This document shows, in pieces, positions 7,596 through 14,648 of a DNA stretch of 37,854 nucleotides. The stretch is taken from IMG/VR virus record IMGVR_UViG_3300028297_000340, positions 1 to 37,854 of that record. The stretch is one strand, 5' to 3'. The DNA comes from a virus. The first letter of the stretch is position 1; every line of letters begins with the position of its first letter. Below the pieces are notes generated by a model. That model was not told where the DNA came from and ran no database searches. It saw only the letters and a program-made list of their open reading frames with translations. Position numbers and translations under genes: made by a program.

Positions 7596-7793
7596 CTACT
7601 TGTCCTTGTTTTCGGCGTTAGATTTCTTTTGAAGATATATTGCCTTTTGGAACTTAAGTCTCTTTAATGCAGAGGGCTTCGTATATTGCTTTTCATCTCT
7701 AACCTTTTTCATCTGTTTGGTCTTAATGGTTTTACGCTTATACTGTTTTAAAGCTTTTTCTATATTCCCTTTATCTACATTAATTATTAACAT
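7596..7793 (-). CDS. rpsU: Ribosomal protein bS21 (phage-encoded)
   Basis: A 65-residue basic protein that matches the Bacteroidota form of small-subunit protein bS21: M-L-I-I-N-V at the start, then A-L-K-Q-Y-K-R-K, V-R-D-E-K-Q-Y-T-K-P-S and F-Q-K-A-I-Y-L-Q-K-K. Length is normal. bS21 binds near the 3' end of 16S rRNA; in Flavobacterium a conserved C-terminal Tyr of bS21 helps hide the anti-Shine-Dalgarno sequence, and Tyr53 lies in the matching place here. The gene overlaps the upstream UVR-like gene by 7 bases. No Shine-Dalgarno precedes it. Likely role: replace host bS21 and shift translation toward phage messages (inferred; phage bS21 genes are known in large phages). Confidence 0.85.
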   Translation of the reverse strand: MLIINVDKGNIEKALKQYKRKTIKTKQMKKVRDEKQYTKPSALKRLKFQKAIYLQKKSNAENKDK

Positions 7794-8092
7794 ATATTGC
7801 TTATGATTTTTTTAAGTTCATGGCATCTTTCATATTCTTCTTGTTCTGCGAAATATTTGATAACCGTTTCTAGTGCTGCTATTTTTTCTTCTTTAGGAGA
7901 ATTATTGTTTAATGCTCCCATTTCATTTTCAATTATAGCCTTATAAATTAAGTCCATCATTATCTCTTTGGATGATGATTTCAATTTTTCAATAAACGCG
8001 ATTGATTCTACGCTGTTGTTAACTTCAAATTCTGGATTATTTCTATTGGTATCTGAATTATCCCATTCGTCAAAATCTGGTAAATCATTCAT
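7787..8092 (-). CDS. Small protein with C-terminal UVR-like motif (paralogue 2)
   Basis: A 101-residue acidic protein (MNDLPDFDEWDNSD start). The C-terminus holds V-I-K-Y-F-A-E-Q-E-E-Y-E-R-C-H-E-L-K-K, the same UVR-like motif as the products starting at 7489, 9327 and 30541. The middle part (40-70) is a helical segment. It lies between the DnaJ and bS21 genes, overlapping both by 7-8 bases, so it is part of a protein-quality and translation cluster. An adaptor role for the Clp unfoldase is an inference from the motif. Confidence 0.7.
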   Translation of the reverse strand: MNDLPDFDEWDNSDTNRNNPEFEVNNSVESIAFIEKLKSSSKEIMMDLIYKAIIENEMGALNNNSPKEEKIAALETVIKYFAEQEEYERCHELKKIISNIC

Positions 8093-8885
8093 TGTCTATT
8101 TCTTTTATTTTTTTTATTAGTTCTATTTGTGAATCTTTAAGGGGTGGATTAAATGCATTTAACTTCACCATAAGGTTACCATAAGTATTCATACTATATA
8201 TCGGGAATCCTTTACCACTTATTCTTAATATCTTATTATTCTGTGAATTTGGAGGAACATTTACCTTTATTTTATAAAAAGGCGTATTGATTTCTATTTC
8301 AGTTCCTAGAATCATATCATAAAAAGAAACATTTGCATCTACATAGATGTCATTTCCGTTTAATATAATCCTATCATCATATTTTAAATTAATTATAATG
8401 ATTAGATCTCCTTTGGGTGCAGATGAATTAGCAGGATGAGGTTGACCTTTTCCACTAATTTTTAACTTCATACCTTCATAAACTCCTTTAGGTATATTAA
8501 CGTTTAGTTTTTTAGAACCTATGTCTACTCTCTTTTGGGTTCCATGATAAGATTCTTCTAGGGTTATTGTCATTCTAACCGTAACGTCTCTTCCTTTTGA
8601 AGAGGAACCAAACGCATCATTGAACATATCACTGAAGGATCCTTCTCCGTTTTGAAACCAACTATGAAATGGATTGTCAGAAGACTTATATCCTAATTCA
8701 ATATCATACTTTCTTTTTCTGTTCTCGTCAGATAAAACCTCGTATGCTGTAACTATTTCTTTAAAGGAAGACTCATCCCCTTCGACGGTATCGGGATGAT
8801 ATTGCTTTGCTAGTTTACGATAGGCCTTCTTAATCTCGGCTTGGCTTGCTGACTTGTCTATCTGCAGCAGTTCGTAGTAGTTCAT
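8085..8885 (-). CDS. dnaJ: DnaJ-type co-chaperone (class B, no zinc finger)
   Basis: A 266-residue J-domain protein. The J domain spans 1-66 with the HPD motif at 30-32, which stimulates Hsp70 ATP hydrolysis. A short Gly/Phe-type linker follows, then two C-terminal beta domains (from about 98). The Cys-rich zinc finger of classical DnaJ is absent, so it is CbpA-like. No phage DnaK is visible here, so it would work with the host DnaK, perhaps for head or tail assembly. It overlaps both neighbouring genes. Confidence 0.92.
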   Translation of the reverse strand: MNYYELLQIDKSASQAEIKKAYRKLAKQYHPDTVEGDESSFKEIVTAYEVLSDENRKRKYDIELGYKSSDNPFHSWFQNGEGSFSDMFNDAFGSSSKGRDVTVRMTITLEESYHGTQKRVDIGSKKLNVNIPKGVYEGMKLKISGKGQPHPANSSAPKGDLIIIINLKYDDRIILNGNDIYVDANVSFYDMILGTEIEINTPFYKIKVNVPPNSQNNKILRISGKGFPIYSMNTYGNLMVKLNAFNPPLKDSQIELIKKIKEIDNE

Positions 8886-9024
8886 TCTTTCTTTTCTTTA
8901 CGGCTTCCTTAACGACTTTAATGCTCTTTCTTTTTTCAACCACATCTCTTTTCTGTTGGTTTTCCATAAGATCTGCAATTCTCGTAAGTTGCTCCGCAAT
9001 GACTTTTAATAATTGTTCTTCCAT
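8830..9024 (-). CDS. Small basic coiled-coil protein
   Basis: A 64-residue protein starting MEEQLLKVIAEQLTRIADLM. A heptad-like N-terminal helix (1-25) is followed by a very basic helix (K-R-K-S-I-K-V-V-K-E-A-V-K-K-R-K). The frame extends to a GTG at 9039, but the ATG at 9024 is a better start. It overlaps the DnaJ gene by 56 bases, which is unusually long and lowers confidence slightly. Function unknown. Confidence 0.55.
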   Translation of the reverse strand: MEEQLLKVIAEQLTRIADLMENQQKRDVVEKRKSIKVVKEAVKKRKNELLRTAADRQVSKPSRD

Positions 9025-9042
9025 GATATATTTATACACATT

Positions 9043-9327
9043 TTATTTATTGTCTAGAATATTTTTAAGATGTGCACATTTTTCATATTCTTCAGATTCC
9101 TGAAACCAATCTAACATTTGCTGTAATGTTCTGATAATCGGTTCTATTTCTATGCCGTTGTCTTGCATTGATTTAAAGTCAACTCCTTTTTCTAAGATCA
9201 TATCCCAGTTATTTCTAACTAGTTTATCTTTCAGTTCGTGAAGGTTATTTTCCATATCTGCATTTTTTTGAATTTGAGCTATTTCATCGTGCTCATCGTT
9301 GTTTTGGTCTTCGAAGTCTTCAAACAT
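9043..9327 (-). CDS. Small protein with C-terminal UVR-like motif (paralogue 3)
   Basis: A 94-residue acidic protein (MFEDFEDQNNDEHDE). The C-terminal M-L-D-W-F-Q-E-S-E-E-Y-E-K-C-A-H-L-K-N is the clearest copy of the UVR-like motif shared by four small proteins here; the ClpC-like unfoldase of this window carries E-E-Q-D-Y-E-K-A-A-H-F in its own UVR segment. Copy 3 of the 58-bp promoter-like repeat lies directly upstream, so this gene probably starts a transcript running into the DnaJ and bS21 genes. Confidence 0.7.
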   Translation of the reverse strand: MFEDFEDQNNDEHDEIAQIQKNADMENNLHELKDKLVRNNWDMILEKGVDFKSMQDNGIEIEPIIRTLQQMLDWFQESEEYEKCAHLKNILDNK

Positions 9328-9343
9328 ATTTCTTTATTTTTAA

Positions 9344-9401
9344 TTACTATACTAATATAAGCAAAATTTCTGAGATAAAAAAACTTTTAACTGTTTATTT
9401 T
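9344..9401 (-). repeat. 58-bp promoter-like repeat, copy 3
   Basis: Third copy of the element at 3034-3091 and 3470-3527. The core with GTATAG lies 19 bases before the ATG at 9327. Conservation of more than 50 bases in three otherwise unrelated intergenic places argues for a regulatory function. Confidence 0.6.
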
Positions 9402-9415
9402 CAAAAAAGTTTAAA

Positions 9416-10159
9416 TTAAAATGGAGCTTCAACCTTAGATACTAGTTCCATATCTGACATCTTTAACATCACGTTCATAGTTCCAATAACATCATCTTCA
9501 CAATAGTCTTTAATTTCTTCTAATCTTCCAGCGTAATACGCTTCTGATACTTCACCACCATACATGTTTTGTTTAGGAGAAGGTATCTGTAAAAGATCAC
9601 AGATCATAGAAAGAGATGCACCATTCCATCCGCCAAATTTCCATATTTCATTAGTGTCTAATAGACAATTCTCCCATGGCTTAAGTTTTTGTAAGTGTAA
9701 TTGTTGTGGAATTTCTACACCTTGAATAATGGATCTTTTAATTAAGTAAGGCATATCAAAGCCTTTAATGTTATGACCTACTATTTGAATTTTAGGATTT
9801 GCCTTAAAGATTAATGCCATCGTATCCATAAATTCCTTTAGAGTATTCTTTTCATCATCTCCATAAAAAGACTTTATCTTAGGGGTAGGTGTAATGCCAT
9901 CTGGGAAGGTGACTTGTCCGATTGTAATAACTACTGCTCTTCCGAATTCAGGATAAAGGGCAGCATCCTTGATATACATATCAGCATCTGAAACTCCTTC
10001 ATACTCTGATTTACTTTGTCTACCATACTTTGCTTTCTTTTCCCAGTGTGAGTATGCATTTTCTCCAATAATCTCTGCAAAGCTATCTAAGTCCTTTGCA
10101 GCAGTTGACGTTTCAATGTCAATAAATAACATGTTTTTTAAATCTGAAATACTATACAT
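9416..10159 (-). CDS. 3'-5' exonuclease, DEDDy type (PolB-exonuclease-like)
   Basis: A 247-residue exonuclease of the RNase H-like superfamily. Motif I is F-I-D-I-E-T (D14, E16), motif II is G-H-N-I-K-G-F-D (D135), and motif III is Y-C-E-D-D-V (Y219, D223), giving a complete DEDDy set. The layout resembles stand-alone PolB-type 3'-5' exonucleases in phages. It should remove nucleotides from DNA 3' ends in replication or repair, probably as a proofreader in trans. It overlaps the small upstream gene by 8 bases. Confidence 0.88.
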   Translation of the reverse strand: MYSISDLKNMLFIDIETSTAAKDLDSFAEIIGENAYSHWEKKAKYGRQSKSEYEGVSDADMYIKDAALYPEFGRAVVITIGQVTFPDGITPTPKIKSFYGDDEKNTLKEFMDTMALIFKANPKIQIVGHNIKGFDMPYLIKRSIIQGVEIPQQLHLQKLKPWENCLLDTNEIWKFGGWNGASLSMICDLLQIPSPKQNMYGGEVSEAYYAGRLEEIKDYCEDDVIGTMNVMLKMSDMELVSKVEAPF

Positions 10160-10400
10160 CTTTTTCTTGTTTTGGGTGAGTTTTTCTAATATTATAAATA
10201 GAGACTGGATATCTCATTTGTCTTCCATAATTTCCATTAACAAATGTAAACCATCGATGGCCGTATGTTTCTGTTAATTTGTCAGAGGTACCTTCTAACT
10301 TTCCTACTTCCCATGATCCTGCGAAATAGAAATAGTACGTTTCGCCAATAATTGGCTTCTTAACGTGAATAATCTCTAGCTTCTTTTTCTTCTTTGCCAT
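10152..10400 (-). CDS. Conserved small phage protein, SH3-like
   Basis: An 82-residue protein starting MAKKKKKLEI. A beta-rich core follows (G-E-T-Y-Y-F-Y-F-A-G-S-W-E-V-G-K-L, then W-F-T-F-V and R-Y-P-V-S-I-Y-N-I), a pattern I have seen in small SH3-like proteins of large phages. The frame runs five codons upstream to a TTG; I reject that start because the promoter box GTATAAT covers it. That box is only 4 bases from this ATG, so the message may be leaderless. Function unknown. Confidence 0.68.
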   Translation of the reverse strand: MAKKKKKLEIIHVKKPIIGETYYFYFAGSWEVGKLEGTSDKLTETYGHRWFTFVNGNYGRQMRYPVSIYNIRKTHPKQEKDV

Positions 10401-10404
10401 ATAG

Positions 10405-10431
10405 ATTATACTCAAATATGTGTAATTGTTT
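10405..10431 (-). promoter_or_regulatory. AAACAATT-N12-GTATAAT promoter
   Basis: On the minus strand AAACAATT (10424-10431) and GTATAAT (10405-10411) are separated by 12 bases, the spacing conserved at eight sites in this window. The -10 box ends 4 bases before the ATG at 10400, which would place the transcript start at or inside the start codon. Confidence 0.5.
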
Positions 10432-10897
10432 ATATTTTCTTCTTTAATCTCATTAAGTATACTACTCTAGAGAAATGATAAAAGGAAAGAATAGGTATCT
10501 GTAACACTTCAAACAAGAATAAATTCTGTTCAGTGTTTATAAAGAGTGTTGGATATAATATTGCAGATATTATTCCAAAGATTTTAAATCTTTTATCAAA
10601 GAGCATGATCCATGTCGATGACATAAAAAATAGAATAGCAGATATATTATGTATTGTAGGGTAATTTGCAACGCTAAAGCTTGCTATGATTATTAATAAG
10701 AATGCCGGTATTTTCCATTCAATAGAACGATGAAGCCATAATCCTAATGAAACTCCTATTGTTAATAAAGGGAATAAGATTGGTTTTAATTGATGATAAT
10801 CACTATAACTATCCTCTATGCCTAGGATTAATGGCAGACACACTGTATATAATATTGCGTAAATACACAGTGCAAATCGTAACCATAATCTATTCAT
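10430..10897 (-). CDS. Integral membrane protein
   Basis: A 155-residue protein with about five hydrophobic segments (roughly 7-27, 39-55, 64-78, 84-99 and 107-120) and a basic tail (R-L-K-K-K-I). No family recognised. It follows a tandem promoter-like region with two GTATAG boxes. A role in the host membrane during infection is likely, but nothing indicates which. Confidence 0.68.
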   Translation of the reverse strand: MNRLWLRFALCIYAILYTVCLPLILGIEDSYSDYHQLKPILFPLLTIGVSLGLWLHRSIEWKIPAFLLIIIASFSVANYPTIHNISAILFFMSSTWIMLFDKRFKIFGIISAILYPTLFINTEQNLFLFEVLQIPILSFYHFSRVVYLMRLKKKI

Positions 10898-10914
10898 ACT
10901 TGGAAGTTTATTAA

Positions 10915-10950
10915 CTATACTTAACTATACACTTCCATTTGGAATTGTTT
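10915..10950 (-). promoter_or_regulatory. AAACAATT-N12-GTATAG promoter with second -10 box
   Basis: AAACAATT (10943-10950), 12 bases, then GTATAG (10925-10930). A second TTAAGTATAG follows ten bases later (10915-10920). It precedes the ATG at 10897 and matches the eight-site promoter family. Confidence 0.5.
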
Positions 10951-10953
10951 CAA

Positions 10954-11178
10954 TTAAAAGTGTCCGTGTTCTTTAACACGTCTTATCATAAGATATGTGT
11001 TATATGATACGTTAATTTCTGCATATCCTCCTGTAATTGTAGAAGGACAAGATTCTCTAGAAATCCAATAGCTAGGTGGTTCTTTAATTCTTTCTGTTAT
11101 AAAGTCAAACAGTTTGTCAATGTCCATGTGATGAACCCATAAGTTCACATGCATACAAGTCATATCCGGATATGCCAT
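10954..11178 (-). CDS. Small hypothetical protein
   Basis: A 74-residue protein of unknown function, starting MAYPDMTCMHVNLWVHHMD. It shows alternating strands and helices (V-N-L-W-V-H-H, then I-D-K-L-F-D-F-I-T-E-R-I, then Y-A-E-I-N-V-S-Y-N-T-Y). It begins 3 bases after the stop of the ATP-grasp gene in transcription order, so the two are probably co-transcribed. Confidence 0.6.
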   Translation of the reverse strand: MAYPDMTCMHVNLWVHHMDIDKLFDFITERIKEPPSYWISRESCPSTITGGYAEINVSYNTYLMIRRVKEHGHF

Positions 11179-11181
11179 AAT

Positions 11182-12135
11182 TTATTCTTTTATTTCGAAT
11201 CGTTCGCTGTCAAGTTCTATAGTTTTTTTATCTAAATCATTAGATAATTTTGTTAGGGCCTTGTCAGTATCTTTGTTTACTTCTCTTCCGTAAAAGTCTT
11301 TAAATATTTTACGGTATATTTGCACAGTAGAATCATAAGGAACTCCAGGTTGAGAATTACTTTCTATAATATACAATTTTCCTTCTTGATCTTCCATTAT
11401 ATCAAAACATATATATGGTAAATCTTTAAACTTATCACAGAATTTTTCTATTAGTGTTTTAAATTTTTCAGGAAGAGTTGTAATATCTCTTTTGATATAT
11501 TTAAAATTCATTTCTTCTTTTCCGTCACCATCACCTGATTTTGCTTTATCATTTAATGGTTCTCTTTCCATCCAAAAGAAAGCATCTCCTTTAAAGTTAA
11601 TTATTCTATGCTCTGATTTCTTATCTACGAATTCGGAATATACGTCAAATTTAGAATGATCAGCTTTATCCCAATCTTCCTGAGATTTAAAAACCTGAAT
11701 TCCAATACCTGAATGTCCTTCAGCTGGCTTTGCAATTAATGGAAAACCAATTTCTAAAGCTTCTTTCTCGTCATGGCATGTTTGTGGAATGTTTTCATCT
11801 CCATCGACTATTTTATGAAACTCTGCCTTAGATCCAGATTGCTTAATGAATTCTGGTCTATTATATACATTTTCTTTTTTAACTAATCCTTCCTTTAAAA
11901 GGGTTTCAACTACTCCTGAATTATAGGTTAATATAGGATAGTCTGGATTAATATCTATGTCTTTATAATTGTCTTTATTGATTTGTATAAAGAAATTATC
12001 TGACGCAAATCCTTTATAAGACCACCACCTGTGACCTGAGTCGGGATCAATTGCTAGATAAACTTTAAAAAGATCATTAGTATCTTCGTTTAGGCTTTCG
12101 TTAATAAATTGGTTGAATGATTGTATTTGCTTCAT
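11182..12135 (-). CDS. ATP-grasp ligase with head-targeting-like leader
   Basis: A 317-residue ATP-grasp (RimK/carboxylate-amine ligase-like) protein. Signatures are F-P-L-I-A-K-P-A-E-G-H-S-G-I-G-I (Lys and Gly-rich ATP loop), Y-S-E-F-V-D, I-C-F-D-I-M and the metal site I-I-E-S-N-S-Q-P-G. Such enzymes join a carboxylate to an amine using ATP. The first residues, MKQIQSFNQFINESLNE, match the leader shared with the products at 538, 1412 and 4749 and include two gp21-type cleavage candidates (I-N-E and L-N-E). The protein could therefore be packaged and injected, which would be unusual for an enzyme of this fold. It follows the lysyl-hydroxylase-like gene by 7 bases. Confidence 0.85.
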   Translation of the reverse strand: MKQIQSFNQFINESLNEDTNDLFKVYLAIDPDSGHRWWSYKGFASDNFFIQINKDNYKDIDINPDYPILTYNSGVVETLLKEGLVKKENVYNRPEFIKQSGSKAEFHKIVDGDENIPQTCHDEKEALEIGFPLIAKPAEGHSGIGIQVFKSQEDWDKADHSKFDVYSEFVDKKSEHRIINFKGDAFFWMEREPLNDKAKSGDGDGKEEMNFKYIKRDITTLPEKFKTLIEKFCDKFKDLPYICFDIMEDQEGKLYIIESNSQPGVPYDSTVQIYRKIFKDFYGREVNKDTDKALTKLSNDLDKKTIELDSERFEIKE

Positions 12136-12139
12136 ATTC

Positions 12140-12147
12140 TATTTATC
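12140..12147 (-). promoter_or_regulatory. GATAAATA element before gene starting 12135
   Basis: On the minus strand GATAAATA, a one-base variant of the GATATATA octamer, lies 4 bases before the ATG of the ATP-grasp gene. It is closer to the T4 late consensus TATAAATA than the other sites, and overlaps the end of the upstream oxygenase gene. Confidence 0.38.
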
Positions 12148-12760
12148 CACTCATCTTACAGAAACTTACAGTAATATACCTTGTTCCTGAAAAAATAGGC
12201 TTTGCACCGTGTCTATGTGTAATTGCACCTGGGTGTAAAGCTGCCATTCCAACTCTAGGAGGACTAATATTTGCCTTATATAATGGGAAATAAGTTCCAC
12301 CTCCTGTAAAATCTTCATTCATTCTAACAACAGTTGTTAAATGGCTATTATCATGGTGAAGAGAAAGGTGCGCTTGTGTTTCTGTAGTATACTTTACAAT
12401 AAATGTTTCATCTGACATAGAATTCCACTGCTTTCCTTCTAAAGTCCAGAACCATATTCCTAATGGCCTAACAAATTCGTTAAGAACCTTTGAGTAAATT
12501 TCATTCATCCATACTTTGTCAATGAGCATGTCGGTTGTTGGATAAAATTCATGTCTATCTACTGTCCATTCTCCTTCAGTTTCACATAGTTCAATTAGAT
12601 CTTTACAAAACTGTTCTTTAAATAAAGGAAATACTAAAACACTCGGAGCCGCTTCGTCAACTATGAGTTCATATTCTCCTTTTCTTAAAAGGGGATCGAT
12701 GTATTTGTCACACCATGCATCCCAATCGCTTGCATCTAAAATTTCTACGTATTTTCCCAT
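12143..12760 (-). CDS. 2-oxoglutarate/Fe(II) oxygenase, procollagen lysyl hydroxylase-like
   Basis: A 205-residue 2OG-Fe(II) dioxygenase. The iron ligands are H135-x-D137 and a distal His (H184, in T-H-R-H-G), with R194 for 2-oxoglutarate in G-T-R-Y. The stretch V-V-R-M-N-E-D-F-T-G-G-G-T-Y-F (144-158), then S-P-P-R-V-G (166-171), L-H-P-G-A-I-T-H (175-182) and G-T-R-Y-I-T-V-S-F (192-200) resembles the catalytic domain of animal procollagen lysyl hydroxylases (PLOD). It lies two genes downstream of a 1852-residue collagen-like fibre rich in X-Lys-Gly. The likely reaction is hydroxylation of fibre lysines; prolyl hydroxylation is the main alternative. Fold certain, substrate inferred. Its stop is 7 bases before the ATP-grasp start. 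Confidence 0.88.
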   Translation of the reverse strand: MGKYVEILDASDWDAWCDKYIDPLLRKGEYELIVDEAAPSVLVFPLFKEQFCKDLIELCETEGEWTVDRHEFYPTTDMLIDKVWMNEIYSKVLNEFVRPLGIWFWTLEGKQWNSMSDETFIVKYTTETQAHLSLHHDNSHLTTVVRMNEDFTGGGTYFPLYKANISPPRVGMAALHPGAITHRHGAKPIFSGTRYITVSFCKMSG

Positions 12761-14634
12761 TATTTTACTTTTTCTAATTTAGTTACTTTTTTTTCAACTC
12801 CTGATTTTTCAGCGTATGTTTCGTTAGCAACTCCTTCTTCTTCTCCATATCTTGACTCTGCTGAGATAGGATAGTCAGGGCTTTCATTATATGCCCAATC
12901 TTCTATTCCTAATTCAATAAATCTAGCGTTGATTTGTTCATTATAATATTGTGCTATTGTTCTAACTCTTCTTTGAATGTCTGCTCTTGATAAATCATGA
13001 GTGTTTCTTCCACCTTGATTATTATAGAGAAATTGAATATAGCTTAGTTTAGGTATTTTACATATCTTAGAATATAGGAAGCTTCTGATCACTAATTCAA
13101 AATCATCTGCAATTGTTAGACTTCTGTTATGTCCTCCTATTTCAAAATAAGTAGATCTTCTCCATGCTCTAACGTGATTTGGAACTCCTACAATATGTCT
13201 GATTGTTTTTGGATTAATATTCTGTTGATTAGCAGGTGACAACATTCTACCTTCATACTCTTCTTCTCTATAAGAACCATATCCTAATGCAAACCCTTCT
13301 CCATATCTTTGATTTTCCCACTCTTCATTTACCTCGGCAGTATCTCCATAAAACATACCACAATCAGGATGTGCCTGTGCAGCATTATGTAAATCTTCTG
13401 CACATGTTTTAACCAATAAGTCATCATGGTCTAATTCTGCTAGAATATATCCTTTAGCAAGAGAACAACATCTGTATTTAGATTCTCCAATACATCCTCC
13501 TGATTTTTCTCTAAAATCATACACCTTTACTCTTGGATCTACTAACGCAATTTCTTCTGCTATCTTTAAAGTTTTACCTCCATCGGTGGAATCATTTACT
13601 AAAACCCATTCCCAGTTATTATACGTCTGATCTCTTACGGATCTATATGTGTTCCATAACTTTTCACCAGTATTATATATAGGCGTAAAGAATGAAATCA
13701 TCTGATCATCTTCTAGGTTAGAAGGAGATAGAATAGAATTCATTGCTACGGAATATGCAGTGTTTCCTATATTTTCCGTGTTCTCAGAATTAAACCACCT
13801 TTTTCTAAATTGGAGAGGAAGAGAAGCTAGGTTAGGAAACTCTTTCCATGATTCTCCATTTGTAATAATTGCATCAGGATTAAACGACGTAACTGCGTTA
13901 ATTACTTCACTATCGTCTTCTAAGTATTTAACGTCTAATTCATCTGCTTCATACGATAAATATTTTATAGACTTTAATTCTGGCTTAGTTTTTCCTATAT
14001 AAATTATTTTAGGTATTTTTGCACTTGGTACTTTTTCTAAATAATTGTAGTGGCATAAAACCTTGTCAATCCATACGAATGAATCACCATGTGTTTTTAA
14101 TACTTCTTCTATAAAGAAACCGTCTGCTGCATAATTTGCACTAAACGAATGAGTATCAAATATGCTTCTATTAATAACCATCTGTGCAATGTCAATTTTC
14201 TGAAATGCAGTATTTTCACGACTAGCTACTCTAATTTCTTGTCCGGTAAAATCTCTACCTGCAACTAATTGAGAAACGATATGAACCTGTGCAATTGGAA
14301 GATTCTTTATACTCGCTTTAATAGTTTTGTAAAAGTCTTCGTGTATAATGTTATCATCATCTAGTAAATAGATCCAACCTGATTTGATTGTTCTAATAAT
14401 ATCAGAAACTTCAGGATATAATAATCCTCCTCTTTGTCCTTTTACAAAATGTAATTTGACATTGACAGTATCTGTTAAGTTCGAGAGAACCTCTGCATCA
14501 ATATCCTTTAATGCTCCTGTATCAAATACAATGTGCCAATTTACTGTTACTCCCTTAGGCGCATTTAATACTCCTTCTTTAATTGTTAAAAGGTTACTTG
14601 TTCTGGTACACCTTGTAATAATATTAATCTTCAT
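12760..14634 (-). CDS. Two-domain GT-A glycosyltransferase
   Basis: A 624-residue protein with two GT-A (family 2-like) domains. Domain 1 (about 1-210) has I-N-I-I-T-R-C-T-R and the acidic triad L-D-D-D-N (91-95). A linker with a fold unlike either domain follows (about 210-305). Domain 2 (about 310-580) has I-S-F-F-T-P-I-Y-N-T-G, L-V-N-D-S-T-D-G-G and the DxD-type motif E-L-D-H-D-D. The C-terminal 30 residues are charged and probably flexible. It starts 14 bases after the second oxygenase and is coupled to the lysyl-hydroxylase-like gene by TAATG. Two sugar transfers in sequence, as on collagen Gal-Glc hydroxylysine, would fit but are not shown. Confidence 0.88.
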   Translation of the reverse strand: MKINIITRCTRTSNLLTIKEGVLNAPKGVTVNWHIVFDTGALKDIDAEVLSNLTDTVNVKLHFVKGQRGGLLYPEVSDIIRTIKSGWIYLLDDDNIIHEDFYKTIKASIKNLPIAQVHIVSQLVAGRDFTGQEIRVASRENTAFQKIDIAQMVINRSIFDTHSFSANYAADGFFIEEVLKTHGDSFVWIDKVLCHYNYLEKVPSAKIPKIIYIGKTKPELKSIKYLSYEADELDVKYLEDDSEVINAVTSFNPDAIITNGESWKEFPNLASLPLQFRKRWFNSENTENIGNTAYSVAMNSILSPSNLEDDQMISFFTPIYNTGEKLWNTYRSVRDQTYNNWEWVLVNDSTDGGKTLKIAEEIALVDPRVKVYDFREKSGGCIGESKYRCCSLAKGYILAELDHDDLLVKTCAEDLHNAAQAHPDCGMFYGDTAEVNEEWENQRYGEGFALGYGSYREEEYEGRMLSPANQQNINPKTIRHIVGVPNHVRAWRRSTYFEIGGHNRSLTIADDFELVIRSFLYSKICKIPKLSYIQFLYNNQGGRNTHDLSRADIQRRVRTIAQYYNEQINARFIELGIEDWAYNESPDYPISAESRYGEEEGVANETYAEKSGVEKKVTKLEKVK

Positions 14635-14648
14635 ATTTATATTTGTTT

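Noticed and set aside
3034-9401. T4 MotA-box similarity (TTTGCTTA) in the 58-bp repeats
   Set aside because: The core matches by eye, but the distance to the following TATAGT box is about 6 bases, too short for a MotA-type middle promoter.
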